Positions 36,605 to 46,719 are shown, counted from the stretch's first letter. The stretch is DNA of 61,316 nt from Romeriopsis navalis LEGE 11480 (GCF_015207035.1 NZ_JADEXQ010000024.1:1-61316), one strand, 5' to 3'. Translations and numbers: made by a program. The notes: generated by a model not told the origin, from the letters alone.

Positions 36605-38448
36605 ATGGTTCGCTTTTTCCCGCAATCTTTACGTCAGCGCCTGTGTGGTCGAACCATTAGTCGACGACTGGCGATTGGCCACTTGGCGACACTGGGCATG
36701 GTGGGAGTCGGAGTTGGCTGTGGAATTTGGGTTGGCGGCACAATTGGCGATCGGGCGACGAAAGAAATGGCCTATGCCGTGCGTAAGCACCAAACCTTGG
36801 ATGAACTCCACGCCGAGCTGCGGCATGCCGGTATTAAAACGAATCATCATCTGCTTTTGGTCGCGCAAGCCCCCCCTCGGCGGAGCCAGCCCGGTTATAG
36901 CAAGCGGCGAATATGCTGTATAACCGCGCTGCCAATGTGCGACAGCTACTGCAAAAAGTACAGGTTTTGATGCAGGAAATTGAGGCTGATCCAGCGCTGC
37001 ATGAGCACCGCAAGCTGCTCGAATTTTATCGGCAGCATATTCAAATCTTGACGAATTACTTAGATCAGCTTGAGCGCCATGGGACGAATTGGTTGGAAAC
37101 CGAGAGTGCGCCGCACCGTTAGCGGTGCAATGCCTATACTGTAGTGTTCTCTGACAAAATCAAGCAGGAAACCCAGGTGGTGCCACCATTGTTTCAGCGG
37201 CTGAGTCGCCTGCGATTAAGGGCCGACCAGATTAGTCAGCAATCCCAGGCAAATGCGTTTCAAGCGCGGCATTTGACCAACCAAATTATTATGGGCAGTC
37301 TGCTTGGCTCAACTTTGGTGGCTGCGGCTTTAGTGATTGTGAGCAGGCGCTCAAATTTAGTGAACCGTTGCGGCTTGTTTCGGGGACAGCGGAGCAGATT
37401 ATTGCGCAGGAGGACTTCGACTTGCGGGTCGCCGTGACGACTGATGATGAGGTCGGGACCGTGGCGCGGGCCTTGAATCAACTGCTGGAGTCGATGATGC
37501 AACATACCCAGGCCCTGGCGGAGGCTCGGGATAATTTAGAACTGCGGGTGCAAGCGCGGACGTCGGAGCTTGAGGCGGCGCTGGTGGAGCTGCGGCAAAC
37601 CCAGATTCAGGCGATTCAGGCGGAGAAACTCTCGAGTTTAGGTCAAACGGTTTCGGGTGTTGTCCATGAGATTAATAATCCCACCGACTTCCTCGCTGGG
37701 AATCTCAAACCGGCGTTGGGCTACATTCAGGATTTATGCGAGATTATTGATCTCTATCAGTCGACTGATCCGGTTCCCGAGGCGGTGATTACTGAGACGA
37801 TTGAGGATCTTGATTTAGACTTTATCCGGGAGGATTTTCCGCAGATGATTACCTCCATGCGCAGTGGGGGCGATCGGATTCGACATATTAGCGATAGTTT
37901 ACGTGTGTTTTCGCGGGCCGACTCCGAGCATCCGACACCATTTGATGTGCCGCAGGGACTTGCATAGTACGCTGCTGATTCTGAAACATCGGCTTAAGGA
38001 TAATCAACAGCGACCCCAAATTACGATCGTCAAACAGTATGGTGAGCCGACCCTGATTGATTGCTATGCCGGACAGCGGAATCAGGTGTTTATGAATATC
38101 TTGTCCAATGCGATCAATGCGTTTGATGAGCTGTATGAGTTGCCTTGCATGGGTGAGCGGCAAGCCCCAACGATCACGGTTGAGGCCTTCCTGGAAGATC
38201 AGCAGCAGATTATCACGATCGCGGACAACGGACCGGGGATTTTGGCTGCAATTCGTCAGCGGATTTTTGAAGACTTCTTGACGACGAAAGCCGTAGGTAA
38301 GGGGACGCGCATTGGCATGGCTTTAAGTCAGCAGATTATCGTTGAGCGTCATCACGGCCAACTGATTTGTCATTCGGAATGTGGTCATGGCACGGCATTT
38401 CGGATTCAGTTGCCACAGCAGCAAGGGGCAATGCTGCCAGTAGATTAA
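36605..38448 (+). pseudogene. Decayed membrane histidine kinase
   Basis: One kinase reading can be followed through 1.8 kb but only by changing frame. Pieces: N-terminal membrane helix and periplasmic part (36605-about 36880); a frame change near 36870-36912 beside a C-run; sensor part until an in-frame TAG at 37120-37122; second membrane helix (about 37290-37340); frame change near 37340; HAMP-like and H-box part SSLGQTVSGVVHEINNP (37340-37964); one extra base near 37955; ATPase part to 38448 with ADNGPGI kept but the G2 box changed to GTRIGMAL. At least four lesions make a sequencing slip unlikely. The intact ancestor would have had about 610 residues. It is 77 bases before pyrH. Confidence 0.85.
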
Positions 38449-38525
38449 GCCTGTGTTTGTTTTGTGCCCAAGACTGCGTATTGCTGCTATGGTATTCAGG
38501 ACAACCCGAGATCGAATAAATAGCA

Positions 38526-39257
38526 ATGGGATTAGCGTATCGTCGAGTTCTTCTGAAGCTCAGTGGTGAAGCCTTAATGGGCGACCTCGCCTACGGAATT
38601 GACCCCACCGTTGTCGACGGTATTGCCGATGAGATTGCCGAAATTGTTGCATCTGGGGTGCAAATTGCAATTGTTGTGGGTGGTGGCAATATTTTTCGCG
38701 GGGTGAAGGGTGCCGCTTCCGGTATGGAACGGGCGACTGCTGACTATGTCGGCATGATTGCCACGGTGATGAATGCGATCACCTTACAAGATGCCTTAGA
38801 ACGCAAAAATGTTTTGAGTCGCGTGCAAACGGCGATCGAAATGAAAGAGGTTGCGGAACCTTACATCCGGCGGCGGGCCATGCGCCATTTAGAAAAGGGG
38901 CGAGTGGTGATTTTCGGGGCGGGTTCTGGTAATCCGTTTTTTACGACCGATACAACTGCGGCCTTGAGAGCGGCGGAAATCAGCGCTGACTTGTTATTTA
39001 AGGCGACGAAGGTGGATGGCATTTATGACGCGGATCCAAAGACGAATCCTGATGCTAAGCGTTACGAGAGTTTGACTTACAGCCACGTTCTACAGCACGA
39101 TCTTAAAGTCATGGATAGCACGGCGATTTCGCTGTGTAAAGATAATGATATTCCGATCATGGTGTTTGATTTGTCAGTGAAAGGCAATGTCAAACGGGCT
39201 GTGATGGGTGAGTCAATTGGCACGATTGTTGGAGGATCATCCTATGAAGTTCGCTGA
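38526..39257 (+). CDS. pyrH: Uridylate kinase
   Basis: A 243-residue bacterial UMP kinase of the amino-acid-kinase fold. Motifs: [11 protein letters not shown] at the start, [14 protein letters not shown] near residue 55, [17 protein letters not shown]-type loop (here [13 protein letters not shown]) near residue 138, and [16 protein letters not shown]. It makes UDP from UMP for nucleotide synthesis in the cytoplasm, as a hexamer controlled by GTP and UTP. Its end overlaps the frr start by 14 bases; the frr ribosome-binding site lies inside pyrH, so the two are translated from one message. Confidence 0.98.
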   Translation: MGLAYRRVLLKLSGEALMGDLAYGIDPTVVDGIADEIAEIVASGVQIAIVVGGGNIFRGVKGAASGMERATADYVGMIATVMNAITLQDALERKNVLSRVQTAIEMKEVAEPYIRRRAMRHLEKGRVVIFGAGSGNPFFTTDTTAALRAAEISADLLFKATKVDGIYDADPKTNPDAKRYESLTYSHVLQHDLKVMDSTAISLCKDNDIPIMVFDLSVKGNVKRAVMGESIGTIVGGSSYEVR

Positions 39258-39792
39258 TGTTGAAGGCAATATGCAGAAGTCGGTCGAGGCAACGCAACGA
39301 TCGTTCAACACCATTCGGACCGGCCGTGCCAGTACCAGTCTTTTAGATAAGATTGTGGTTGAGTACTACGGAGCGCCGACACCCTTGAATCAAATGGCGA
39401 ACATTAGTACGCCAGATGCGACGACGATTCAGATTCAGCCCTACGATGCGACTAGTATGGGGGCGATCGAAAAGGCAATTTCCCTTTCGGATTTGGGTTT
39501 GTCTCCGAATAATGATGGTTCGGTGATTCGCTTGAATATTCCACCGTTGACTAGCGATCGGCGTAAAGAGTTGGTCAAACTTGCTTCTAAATATGCTGAA
39601 GATGGCAAGGTTGCGGTGCGGAATGTTCGCCGGGACGGAATTGATCTGGTGAAGAAGCAGGAAAAAGATAAGGAGATTTCGGAAGATGAGTCCCGCGATT
39701 TGCAGGACCAAATTCAGAAGTCAACGGATAAATATATTGCCAAAGTCGAAGAGATTTTGGGAGCTAAAGAGAAGGACATTATGACGGTTTAG
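39244..39792 (+). CDS. frr: Ribosome recycling factor
   Basis: Start at the ATG at 39244 ([17 protein letters not shown]), behind GGAGGATCATCCT; this gives 182 residues, standard for RRF. Long three-helix bundle plus beta domain: [33 protein letters not shown] and [18 protein letters not shown] are family signatures. With EF-G it splits the ribosome after termination. The gene overlaps pyrH and is followed by a clear terminator, so pyrH-frr ends here. Confidence 0.98.
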   Translation: MKFADVEGNMQKSVEATQRSFNTIRTGRASTSLLDKIVVEYYGAPTPLNQMANISTPDATTIQIQPYDATSMGAIEKAISLSDLGLSPNNDGSVIRLNIPPLTSDRRKELVKLASKYAEDGKVAVRNVRRDGIDLVKKQEKDKEISEDESRDLQDQIQKSTDKYIAKVEEILGAKEKDIMTV

Positions 39793-39818
39793 ACCGCGCT
39801 AAACTGACTTAGATGATT

Positions 39819-39851
39819 AAACCCGCGCCGTTCGAACAACGGCGCGGGTTT
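39819..39851. terminator. Terminator of pyrH-frr
   Basis: AAACCCGCGCCG pairs with CGGCGCGGGTTT around a 9-base loop, followed by TTGTTTTG. The converging subtilase gene ends 33 bases further, so it may serve both strands. Confidence 0.93.
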
Positions 39852-39883
39852 TTGTTTTGCGAAGGGCTTGTCGGGTGGCCTGA

Positions 39884-42439
39884 TTAGCCCATTGTTTCGA
39901 CTTTCCAGTGGTTGAGCTTACCGGCATTGCTCGTGCTACGGTCGGCGACGTGCAATTGCCAGTCACCCCCGGAGTCAGCGCCACGTAAGGCACGGAGGGC
40001 GGGGAAATCCTGGGAACGCCAGGTGTAAATTAGGTTGTCTTGGCTGCCGCCAGTTTGATCGTGCAGGGTAATGGGTGTGCCATTGGGCGGGAGCAGCGAT
40101 ACGCGGAGATCGCCAATCATCGGATGGGTAATGTCAACGGAGACATTAATGTCGCGAATCGTGGTACCAGCGGGGAGTGGTAGCGTCTGGGTAATGCCCG
40201 TTGAATCACCATCGGGAATTACCTTGGATTCGGCGGATTCACTGCTGTGGCTGCTGTTGACATGCAGGACTTCGAGTTCCAGCCCCCAACTGTTGAACTT
40301 GCCGGTATCGAGCCGCGCCCGATCGCTGACCTGAATCTTCCAGGTGCCTTGGGCCGTATCTTCGAGCAGCGTTGCTAACTCGGGAGTTGAGTCGACGGTG
40401 TAGGTGGTTTGGATTTTGCTGCCCCCAGCACCACTGCGATCGTGCAGCAGTAACCGGTTGCCACTCGGGGCTGTGAGCATCACGCTTAAATCCCCAATGT
40501 ACTGATGGGTAATATCAATGGTGAGTTTGATCCGGCGAATTTTGCCGGTGGCCTCCACTTCAATCCGATCGGCAATGCCGCTGAGCCGGTTATCGGGAAT
40601 GCGCTTGTTCGGCGCTGATTCATATTTCACCGTTTTGCTGATGGGCGGCTGTACCGGTGGTTCTGGGTCGGGGCCGGTACCGGGATCAGTTTCACCGTCA
40701 CTGCGTAGGCGTAATGCCTCCGCGACCGCGGCTTGGGCATCGACGTTGCCATGCCCAAACCAAGGACTCCAACTGCCATCGGCACTGCCGATATTACTAA
40801 AGTCGCCTTTGTTGAAAGGGGCGATCGGTGAAACATCCCAAGTCGGATTCGGATCAAAATTGGCGGCGGGCGTCTTGGGATAGGGCTCCATATTTAAGTC
40901 CTTCGACGCGGTGCGTTTGAGCAGGGAAATGACTTCCAAGGCCGATAAGTCCGGATTGGCTGAAATCACGAGCCCCGCAATTCCTGCAACCAGTGGAGTG
41001 GCGCTGGAAGTGCCACCAAACTGTGGATCAACTGGTTCTTTCCCACCGCTGGTGGTGATAATGCCCAGCCCCTTGATATTGCGGAGACGATAGTAGGAAT
41101 GGAGGTTATTGCTCGGCGCGGTGATTCCGATGCCGGGGCCGTAGTTGGAGTAGTGACTACGCTGTGCGGTACTGCCTAACGCGGCAACATGCATGACGCC
41201 AGGGATCCCGACCAAGTTGTTTTGGAAGCGGCGGGCCGTGCGGGGACCGACCCACATGGGTTTATTGCCGGGGCCAAATTCCCACCCCGGCGTGTAGGGG
41301 ACATCGATGTTAGCTTCGTGATTAATCAAGCAATTTTCATTGCCAGCCGCCCACAGAAAGACGATGCCTTTACCACGGCGGCCACCGGTAATGGCTAAAT
41401 CGCTAATCCGATTGCGCACCGGACTCGACCAGATGTTGCGGGGTACCCCGCCCCAGGAATTGGATAGGACGTCAACTTTATCGCCGACATAGGCCAGCAT
41501 GGCCAGCATGCGTGAGTCACTGATGGCCAGACCGCCGCCGCCGAGGGATTGCCATTTAATGGGCAAAAGCCGACAACCCGGGGCTGCCCCAACCGTTAAC
41601 GCGGCGTCCACTTCAGCGGCGACGACGCCGGAGCAGGCGGTGCCGTGATCATTGCCAGCTTCATACATATCTTGCGGCTGTGCCCCAATGTCCCGATTGG
41701 TGGCAAGGCGACTGCCAATGAAGTAACCCCACCCGGCAAATTTGCCATTGGAGTCAAAATCCGGATGGTCAATTTTGCAACCATCGTCAGTCACGCCAAT
41801 TACCACGTCAGCGGAGCCAAAACCCTTCAGGACATTCCATGCGGCTTCACAGCGACTCGATGCGCGTGGATCATAATCCGGATGGCTAAAGCGTTTGTGG
41901 AGGTGCCATTGTCGTTGGTATTCGGGGTCTGTCGGGAGGGGAACTTGCATCAAACTGATGTTGTAGTTCAGGTCGTTCTCGGCCAGTTCGACTTGGGCAT
42001 CGGTTTCGGTTAGGGCGACAACCAATTTCACTGGGTTCATGCCCGTATGGTCAGTCAGTTGAAATAGATAATCTCGATCGCCATATTGCTCTTTCAGGAG
42101 AAGGCCATATTTCCCGGCGAATTCGGAAACAGCTTGATCGGAAATGGTTTGCTTAAACGTAACGAATACGCGATCGGTAATCAGATAGTCTTCGCCGGTT
42201 TCGGCGATTTGGTAGGCATGGTGCGTCGGCGCGACTTGGCGCAGTTCACTCATGGCTTCTTCTAATTCCGTTGGGGGGACGACTATGCGTGACGAGGCAG
42301 AAGATACCTGCTGCGCACCGCCAAAGCCAATGTCGGCGAGCTTGTCGGGTTTCACTCGGGCGACAAACTGATCACGGACTTTTGATAGAACCACCTTTTC
42401 GCCACCGCGATAGGTGTAGACCCCTTTTGATGCAGCCAT
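39884..42439 (-). CDS. Subtilisin-family protease with two C-terminal P domains (PrcA-like)
   Basis: An 851-residue S8 peptidase. After an N-terminal section of about 180 residues (probable inhibitor/propeptide), the catalytic triad appears as Asp in VTDDGCKIDHP near 218, His in NDHGTACSG near 266 and Ser in GGTSSATPLVAGI near 478. Two proprotein-convertase P domains follow (about 610-715 and 740-850), each with IDITHxxIGDL and WKxxVxDR-type strings. The layout resembles the calcium-dependent protease PrcA of Anabaena. No signal peptide is visible, as in that group, so the site of action is uncertain. Linker Pro-rich (DPGTGPDPEPPVQPP). Single gene. Confidence 0.92.
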   Translation of the reverse strand: MAASKGVYTYRGGEKVVLSKVRDQFVARVKPDKLADIGFGGAQQVSSASSRIVVPPTELEEAMSELRQVAPTHHAYQIAETGEDYLITDRVFVTFKQTISDQAVSEFAGKYGLLLKEQYGDRDYLFQLTDHTGMNPVKLVVALTETDAQVELAENDLNYNISLMQVPLPTDPEYQRQWHLHKRFSHPDYDPRASSRCEAAWNVLKGFGSADVVIGVTDDGCKIDHPDFDSNGKFAGWGYFIGSRLATNRDIGAQPQDMYEAGNDHGTACSGVVAAEVDAALTVGAAPGCRLLPIKWQSLGGGGLAISDSRMLAMLAYVGDKVDVLSNSWGGVPRNIWSSPVRNRISDLAITGGRRGKGIVFLWAAGNENCLINHEANIDVPYTPGWEFGPGNKPMWVGPRTARRFQNNLVGIPGVMHVAALGSTAQRSHYSNYGPGIGITAPSNNLHSYYRLRNIKGLGIITTSGGKEPVDPQFGGTSSATPLVAGIAGLVISANPDLSALEVISLLKRTASKDLNMEPYPKTPAANFDPNPTWDVSPIAPFNKGDFSNIGSADGSWSPWFGHGNVDAQAAVAEALRLRSDGETDPGTGPDPEPPVQPPISKTVKYESAPNKRIPDNRLSGIADRIEVEATGKIRRIKLTIDITHQYIGDLSVMLTAPSGNRLLLHDRSGAGGSKIQTTYTVDSTPELATLLEDTAQGTWKIQVSDRARLDTGKFNSWGLELEVLHVNSSHSSESAESKVIPDGDSTGITQTLPLPAGTTIRDINVSVDITHPMIGDLRVSLLPPNGTPITLHDQTGGSQDNLIYTWRSQDFPALRALRGADSGGDWQLHVADRSTSNAGKLNHWKVETMG

Positions 42440-43060
42440 ATTCTCGTTTCTCTCCTTGAGGCTTTGGTGTGATTTAACTGAAGGACTGGGCGCCGTATTC
42501 CAGCGCGTAAATTCGCCCCGTTGCCCACTCGGTTGGCATTAAGGTCATGCCATCATGCCGATCACCCGATCGACATGCAGTCGCCGGCTCAGCAAAAAAA
42601 CACTGAGTGCTGTTTTACACTAATTCTGCTTAAGTGGGTGAATTTCTCGGCAATATTGTGCCGCGGCGTCAGCGTTAAGGTTGGCTGAACGATCGCTCGG
42701 CTGAGCGCCTTAGTGATTTGACTCACGGTTGATTGGCCGGATTGAGGCATTTTGCCAGTTGATACGCAGAATTAGACTGTATGCCACCGGTACTCACTCT
42801 AATTCTGACAAATTTTGATCAAGTTGGCTGTTGCATTTCGCAATATTAAATGCGCCGTTAATCTGCTGAATTATGGATAGGAGATCTGCCGAAAATACAT
42901 CTACTCGATGGACGGGGTCGACGCTTGATCGAAGATAACGAAGCCGATTAAATTAAACTTATGTATCGGCTGATTAACGAATCATGTCGCGAAGCACTGA
43001 TCCCGCAATGAACCTGATACTTTGTTAAGTATAAACCCTCACTGGGGATCAGCCAATATC
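42440..43060. other. Spacer before a 32-residue peptide gene
   Basis: About 620 AT-rich bases, no supported protein gene on either strand. The left part should hold the subtilase promoter (minus strand), the right part the promoter of 43061-43159. No clear hairpin or dispersed repeat was found. Confidence 0.5.
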
Positions 43061-43159
43061 ATGAGAACTACAACGACAAACCTCGGTCAATCCTTTAGTT
43101 TAATGGTTGTCTTTGCTGTCGCAAGTATCAGTTTTATTCTACTTGCCGCTCAATTTTAG
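43061..43159 (+). CDS. 32-residue single-pass membrane peptide
   Basis: ATG at 43061, with GGGGAT about 12 bases upstream as a weak ribosome-binding site. The peptide starts MRTTTTNLGQSFSLM and continues as one hydrophobic helix (VVFAVASISFILLAAQF) to the stop. It is followed 240 bases later by the bidirectional terminator at 43399-43430. Both polarity (short hydrophilic head, hydrophobic tail to the end) and size fit very small membrane subunits. I recognise no family; the start signal is not strong. Confidence 0.45.
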   Translation: MRTTTTNLGQSFSLMVVFAVASISFILLAAQF

Positions 43160-43398
43160 ATGATTGGTTAATGCTGAAATGATTGTTTTGGTGCAATCAA
43201 ATGATATCAATCAAATTTTTTATATGGCCGAAATTGGCTATAGGATTCCAGTTAACTAACAAAGTATAAACTTGGTTAAATTTGATTTGTGTTCCTGAAA
43301 AATAAAATGCAACTTTTGTTGCATTCGACGATCACGGTTCCAATCGTTGTCTCGGTTTAAGTCGATGTTTTGGATTTAGCTAGTGACACTCTTAAAGC

Positions 43399-43430
43399 AA
43401 AGGGGAGGATTCCGCGGAATCCTCCCCTTT
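43399..43430. terminator. Bidirectional terminator
   Basis: Perfect 32-base palindrome (AAAGGGGAGGATTCCG and its complement) with T-rich ends on both strands, between the 32-residue peptide gene and the converging PHP gene. Confidence 0.92.
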
Positions 43431-43456
43431 TTCCTGTTTAAAGTCAGACAATGCTG

Positions 43457-44164
43457 TTATACACGTTGTTCAAGGCTAATGCCGTGGGTATCCGTGCCAC
43501 AGGTGTTCAATAATTGATAGCGCTGACTGATGGCTTGGACGGCGGCAGTTTTGTCCGGGCTAGGTTCCCAGGGTTTGGGATTGCCATAGGCGTAGTAGGT
43601 TTCGACCCCGTTAATTCCGATCGCCACTGCGGCGGGAATCAGTTCTTCATAGCTTTTGCGATAGCGGGCGGGGTGAGCCAGAATCACGAGTCCTCCAGCT
43701 TGGTGGATCGCGGAGACGACACGATCGGCTTCCGCCATGGCTCCAGTGGGTGCTTCACCCAGTAAATAATCGGCCATTGCCGGGTGATGGGGATTGAATC
43801 CATAGCCCAGGATGTGGACGACGACGTCGAGTAAAGTTGCGTTGATTTCGACGCCGGTCCAAAGTTGTGGCACGGATTGATCGGGATGTTGTTGCTGCGA
43901 TTCAATCAGATATGCCTGGGCGGCGTAGAAGCCAGAAATTTGGTGATGGTCAGTAATCGCAAATCCCTTCAATCCTAGGTCAAGGGCTTGCTGTGCCAGG
44001 GCCTGGGGATCGAGTTGCCCATCGGAATGTTGAGTGTGCATGTGGAAGTTGAAAGCGTGGGGACAACTTGCCGCATCGATCGTTGCAAATACTTGTCGGA
44101 GTGAAACTAAGTCCTGTGCAGCGGGTTTCTGATATGCCATGGAAGGCGCAGGTAGCACCGTCAT
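43457..44164 (-). CDS. PHP-domain phosphoesterase-like protein
   Basis: A 235-residue PHP-domain protein. Metal-ligand motifs: FNFHMHTQHSDGQL near residue 40, FAITDHHQISG near 72, GVEIN near 104, LAHPARY near 159 and CGTDTHG near 226. PHP domains hydrolyse phosphoesters (histidinol phosphate, nucleotides, DNA ends) with three metals. Here the domain stands alone and in a cyanobacterium its substrate is unknown. No signal peptide. The residues before FNFHMHT form an extra N-terminal helix. The response regulator gene lies upstream on the same strand behind its own terminator. Confidence 0.9.
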   Translation of the reverse strand: MTVLPAPSMAYQKPAAQDLVSLRQVFATIDAASCPHAFNFHMHTQHSDGQLDPQALAQQALDLGLKGFAITDHHQISGFYAAQAYLIESQQQHPDQSVPQLWTGVEINATLLDVVVHILGYGFNPHHPAMADYLLGEAPTGAMAEADRVVSAIHQAGGLVILAHPARYRKSYEELIPAAVAIGINGVETYYAYGNPKPWEPSPDKTAAVQAISQRYQLLNTCGTDTHGISLEQRV

Positions 44165-44312
44165 AATATCCTCGTTAGCTTAAGCTCACTGGTGGCAGTA
44201 ATGTTACAGATTGTTTGTAAAGCGTTGACATTTCCACTTTAGTCTAGATGGTTTGAAATTGGGGAGGGGCTTTCACTTATGTCTTTAATAAGTAAGTATC
44301 TGTAATAACCGT

Positions 44313-44359
44313 AAAAATGCCGCAGTCCGACGCTGGTGCGAAGGGGCTGCGGCATTTTT
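44313..44359. terminator. Terminator after the response regulator gene
   Basis: AAAAATGCCGCAG pairs with CTGCGGCATTTTT; T-runs on both sides. On the minus strand it lies 71 bases after the response regulator stop. Confidence 0.93.
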
Positions 44360-44430
44360 GGCAGATTTTGCTGGGCGGTTTTTCGGGCTTTAAATCATGT
44401 CCCTTGGCCAAGCGGGAAGCCGCGATCGCC

Positions 44431-45138
44431 TTAAATCGTCGAGTTGGGGCGGATCAGGCCGTGCTCAAGGGAGTAGCGGACGAGCTCGGTACGGCTGCTG
44501 GTGCCGGTTTTGCTAAAAAGCCGACTCACGTACTTCTCGACATTGCGGACGCTGGTTTCTAGCCGTTTGGCAATTTCTTTATTCATCAGGCCATCGACGA
44601 CTAACTCTAAAACGCTTTCTTCCCGAGGGGTGAAGTCGTGCTGCACCGGCGGGGGCGTAATTGCCAAGGGGCCTTTTTGCTGGAGCAGTGCCCGAATTTC
44701 CGCCATCTGGCGGGCGAGTTCGGCAATACTAATGGTTTCGTCATCAACGGCGGCGGCTTGGAGCTTGGCCTGGCGACCGAGCAGATTCTTGACGACGGCT
44801 ATTAGTTCGTCTGGGTCAAAGGGTTTAGGCAAATAGGCATCGACCCCGGCTTCATAGCCCTGAATCCGATCGCTGGTCATCCCGCGGGCCGTGAGGAAAA
44901 TCACTGGGGTGGCTTGGAAGCGGTCGTCTGATCGCAGTGTTTCAAGGAATTGATAGCCATCGACTTGTGGCATCATCACATCGCTAATCACCAAATCTGG
45001 CAGGACGCGTTGTACCAATTCCCAGCCTTCAGCACCATTGGTGGCTGTGTGGACAGTAAAGTCACTGTCCTCCAGATAGGCTTGAATTGCATCCCGTAAA
45101 CCGGGTTCATCATCGACGAGAACGAGTTGCCCTGGCAT
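44431..45138 (-). CDS. NarL/LuxR-type response regulator
   Basis: A 235-residue regulator. Receiver domain residues 1-120: acidic pair VDDEPG, phospho-acceptor Asp in LVISDVMMPQVDG near 53, Thr in FLTARG and Lys in LPKPFDPDEL. A Gln-rich linker helix follows (AELARQMAEIRALLQQKG), then a LuxR-type HTH (FTPREESVLELVVDGLMNKEIAKRL and SVRNVEKYVSRLFSKTG). Sequence style matches the Ycf29-like cyanobacterial regulators. It binds DNA as a dimer after phosphorylation; its kinase and targets cannot be told, and no intact kinase gene is adjacent. Confidence 0.93.
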   Translation of the reverse strand: MPGQLVLVDDEPGLRDAIQAYLEDSDFTVHTATNGAEGWELVQRVLPDLVISDVMMPQVDGYQFLETLRSDDRFQATPVIFLTARGMTSDRIQGYEAGVDAYLPKPFDPDELIAVVKNLLGRQAKLQAAAVDDETISIAELARQMAEIRALLQQKGPLAITPPPVQHDFTPREESVLELVVDGLMNKEIAKRLETSVRNVEKYVSRLFSKTGTSSRTELVRYSLEHGLIRPNSTI

Positions 45139-45457
45139 AGTCGCGTGTGGTTTAAATTAACGATCTTTATTACTGTAGCGAATTTAGGTCCCCTTCGGAT
45201 GGAAACCCAGGAATACAGCGCAATCCGTGTTTTGCTGCGGGCTGCGGTTGGGGTGCTATCCCATTGAGCGAAGCGGTTAGTGAACTCCGTTTGCGGTTTT
45301 GCTCAAGCCGAGATTATTGCCAGTTTATGGACAGACTTTGTAAATCTTATGGGGGCAATTTTTTTTCTGTCCTCAGAACTTTCCGAAAATGAGGAATTAG
45401 CGAGTGTAAATAGAAGCAGATAGCTATAGTTTTTTCAATTCAACAGGACAGATTGTT
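45139..45457. other. Divergent promoter region
   Basis: About 320 bases between the response regulator gene (minus) and the first secreted paralogue (plus). A loose hairpin (TCCTCA/TGAGGA) lies at 45370-45395 after a T-run. No gene. Confidence 0.45.
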
Positions 45458-46006
45458 ATGCGTCGCTTTCCGATTCAGCTATTTAGCACCTTATCAATGT
45501 TGACGATTTTGATGGCGATCGCGCCATCGTCACTCGCAGCGAACCGTTCGCCCCGACGAATTGCGGCGGTTGATCAGCCCATTTGCTATGTGCAGCTAGC
45601 GGGGCAATCGATGCTGAATCTGAATGGTTTGTGCGGCGTTGGGACGCCGAAAAGCAGCGGTGGTGTGATTGACTTGAGCCTTGATGCGGATGGGGATGGC
45701 GTACCGGATCAATTGTTGGCGGAGATGAAGAAGTTTCGGGCGGAGATGTCCCAAGCGAAGAGTTCGGCGGACTATCGTGCCGCGCTCCAAAAACTGGAAT
45801 CGCGGTTGCCCTATTCCGACAATGTTAAGCAGCTCCAGGCGGAGCAGCGGGCCTTGCAAAAGCAGCTCCAAAATCGTACGGGCGGCGGTCAAAACCGGGA
45901 GATTTACCGGAAGCTCAGCTCGATTCAGTCAAAAATTTACAAAGATCCCAGCTATACCAAAGTCCAAAAGCAAATGAGCAAAGTCTATCGCAAGCTCAAT
46001 ACCTAG
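45458..46006 (+). CDS. Secreted calcium-loop protein, tandem paralogue 1 of 4
   Basis: A 182-residue protein with a signal peptide (MRRFPIQLFSTLSMLTILMA, then PSSLAA). The mature part has three zones shared with the next three genes: a Cys pair in PICYVQLAGQSMLNLNGLCG, an EF-hand-like loop DADGDGVPDQL near residue 75, and a long Gln/Lys/Arg-rich helical hairpin with LQAEQRALQKQLQ and DPSYTKVQKQMSKVYRKL. The loop has Asp at positions 1, 3, 5 and 9, as in calcium loops of the dockerin/thrombospondin type-3 kind. The leader CAGGACAGATTGTT resembles that of paralogue 4. Periplasmic; function unknown. Confidence 0.8.
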   Translation: MRRFPIQLFSTLSMLTILMAIAPSSLAANRSPRRIAAVDQPICYVQLAGQSMLNLNGLCGVGTPKSSGGVIDLSLDADGDGVPDQLLAEMKKFRAEMSQAKSSADYRAALQKLESRLPYSDNVKQLQAEQRALQKQLQNRTGGGQNREIYRKLSSIQSKIYKDPSYTKVQKQMSKVYRKLNT

Positions 46007-46101
46007 GGGCTGGCATGAGGCGTTGCCTGGATTGATTCGGTGTCTGGTGTGTGTCGCGGGTGTTCCTGTGCTTAATCGTGATGATCGGCGGATCGAATTT
46101 T

Positions 46102-46719
46102 ATGCCCAAAATTAGTCAATTCTTGCAGTTTGGTTGGTGTTTGCCGGTCTACTGGTGTGGCCTGAGTGCGACGGCGATCGCCGCTATCCCACCGCCGGTT
46201 GTGCGGGCACCGGCGAATGTGCCGCAACTGCCGCTGTGCTATATCGAAATGCCGAACCAGCAACGCCTGAGCTTGAATGATGCCTGTTTTATGGGCAAGC
46301 AAATGGCGCGATCGCGGCTGTTTGATCTGGTGACGGATTTGGATAAAGATGGTGTGCCGGATGAGTTAGCCGGTTTTTTTGAGCGGATGGATCGGGCGAT
46401 GAATATGTCCCTCAATGCCACGCCGGAAGCGCGTTTAGCCCAGGCGGCGCAACAGCGCGAGATTTTCAAAGAATTTGCCCGGCGCGCCCCAGTCGCTGCG
46501 GATATTAAGGCTGCCTTAAATCAGATGGCGGAGATGATGTACCAATCGGCAAAGCTGACCCGTGAGCCTTCTGCGGCTCAAAGGCAAGAGTTTGCGCAAA
46601 TGGATCAGGTGATGAAAAAAGTTCAAAATGATCCGTTTATGAAGACTGTAGATGCGTATTCTGACAAATATCGGACAAACCGACTTAAATTGAATAATCC
46701 CTCTATTACTCTGCCGTAA
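46102..46719 (+). CDS. Secreted calcium-loop protein, tandem paralogue 2 of 4 (most diverged)
   Basis: I place the start at the ATG at 46102 (MPKISQFLQFGWCLPVYWCG), since the upstream bases GGATCGAATTTT look like the leaders of the sister genes and the longer GTG start at 46051 adds no sense. The 205 residues have a signal peptide ending near AIAA, the Cys pair (LCYIEMPNQQRLSLNDACF), the loop DLDKDGVPDEL and a helical part richer in Met and Ala (MNMSLNATPEARLAQAAQQ) that ends DPFMKTVDAYSDKYR. It is the most divergent copy, with a longer helix. Sits 95 bases after paralogue 1. Function unknown. Confidence 0.78.
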   Translation: MPKISQFLQFGWCLPVYWCGLSATAIAAIPPPVVRAPANVPQLPLCYIEMPNQQRLSLNDACFMGKQMARSRLFDLVTDLDKDGVPDELAGFFERMDRAMNMSLNATPEARLAQAAQQREIFKEFARRAPVAADIKAALNQMAEMMYQSAKLTREPSAAQRQEFAQMDQVMKKVQNDPFMKTVDAYSDKYRTNRLKLNNPSITLP

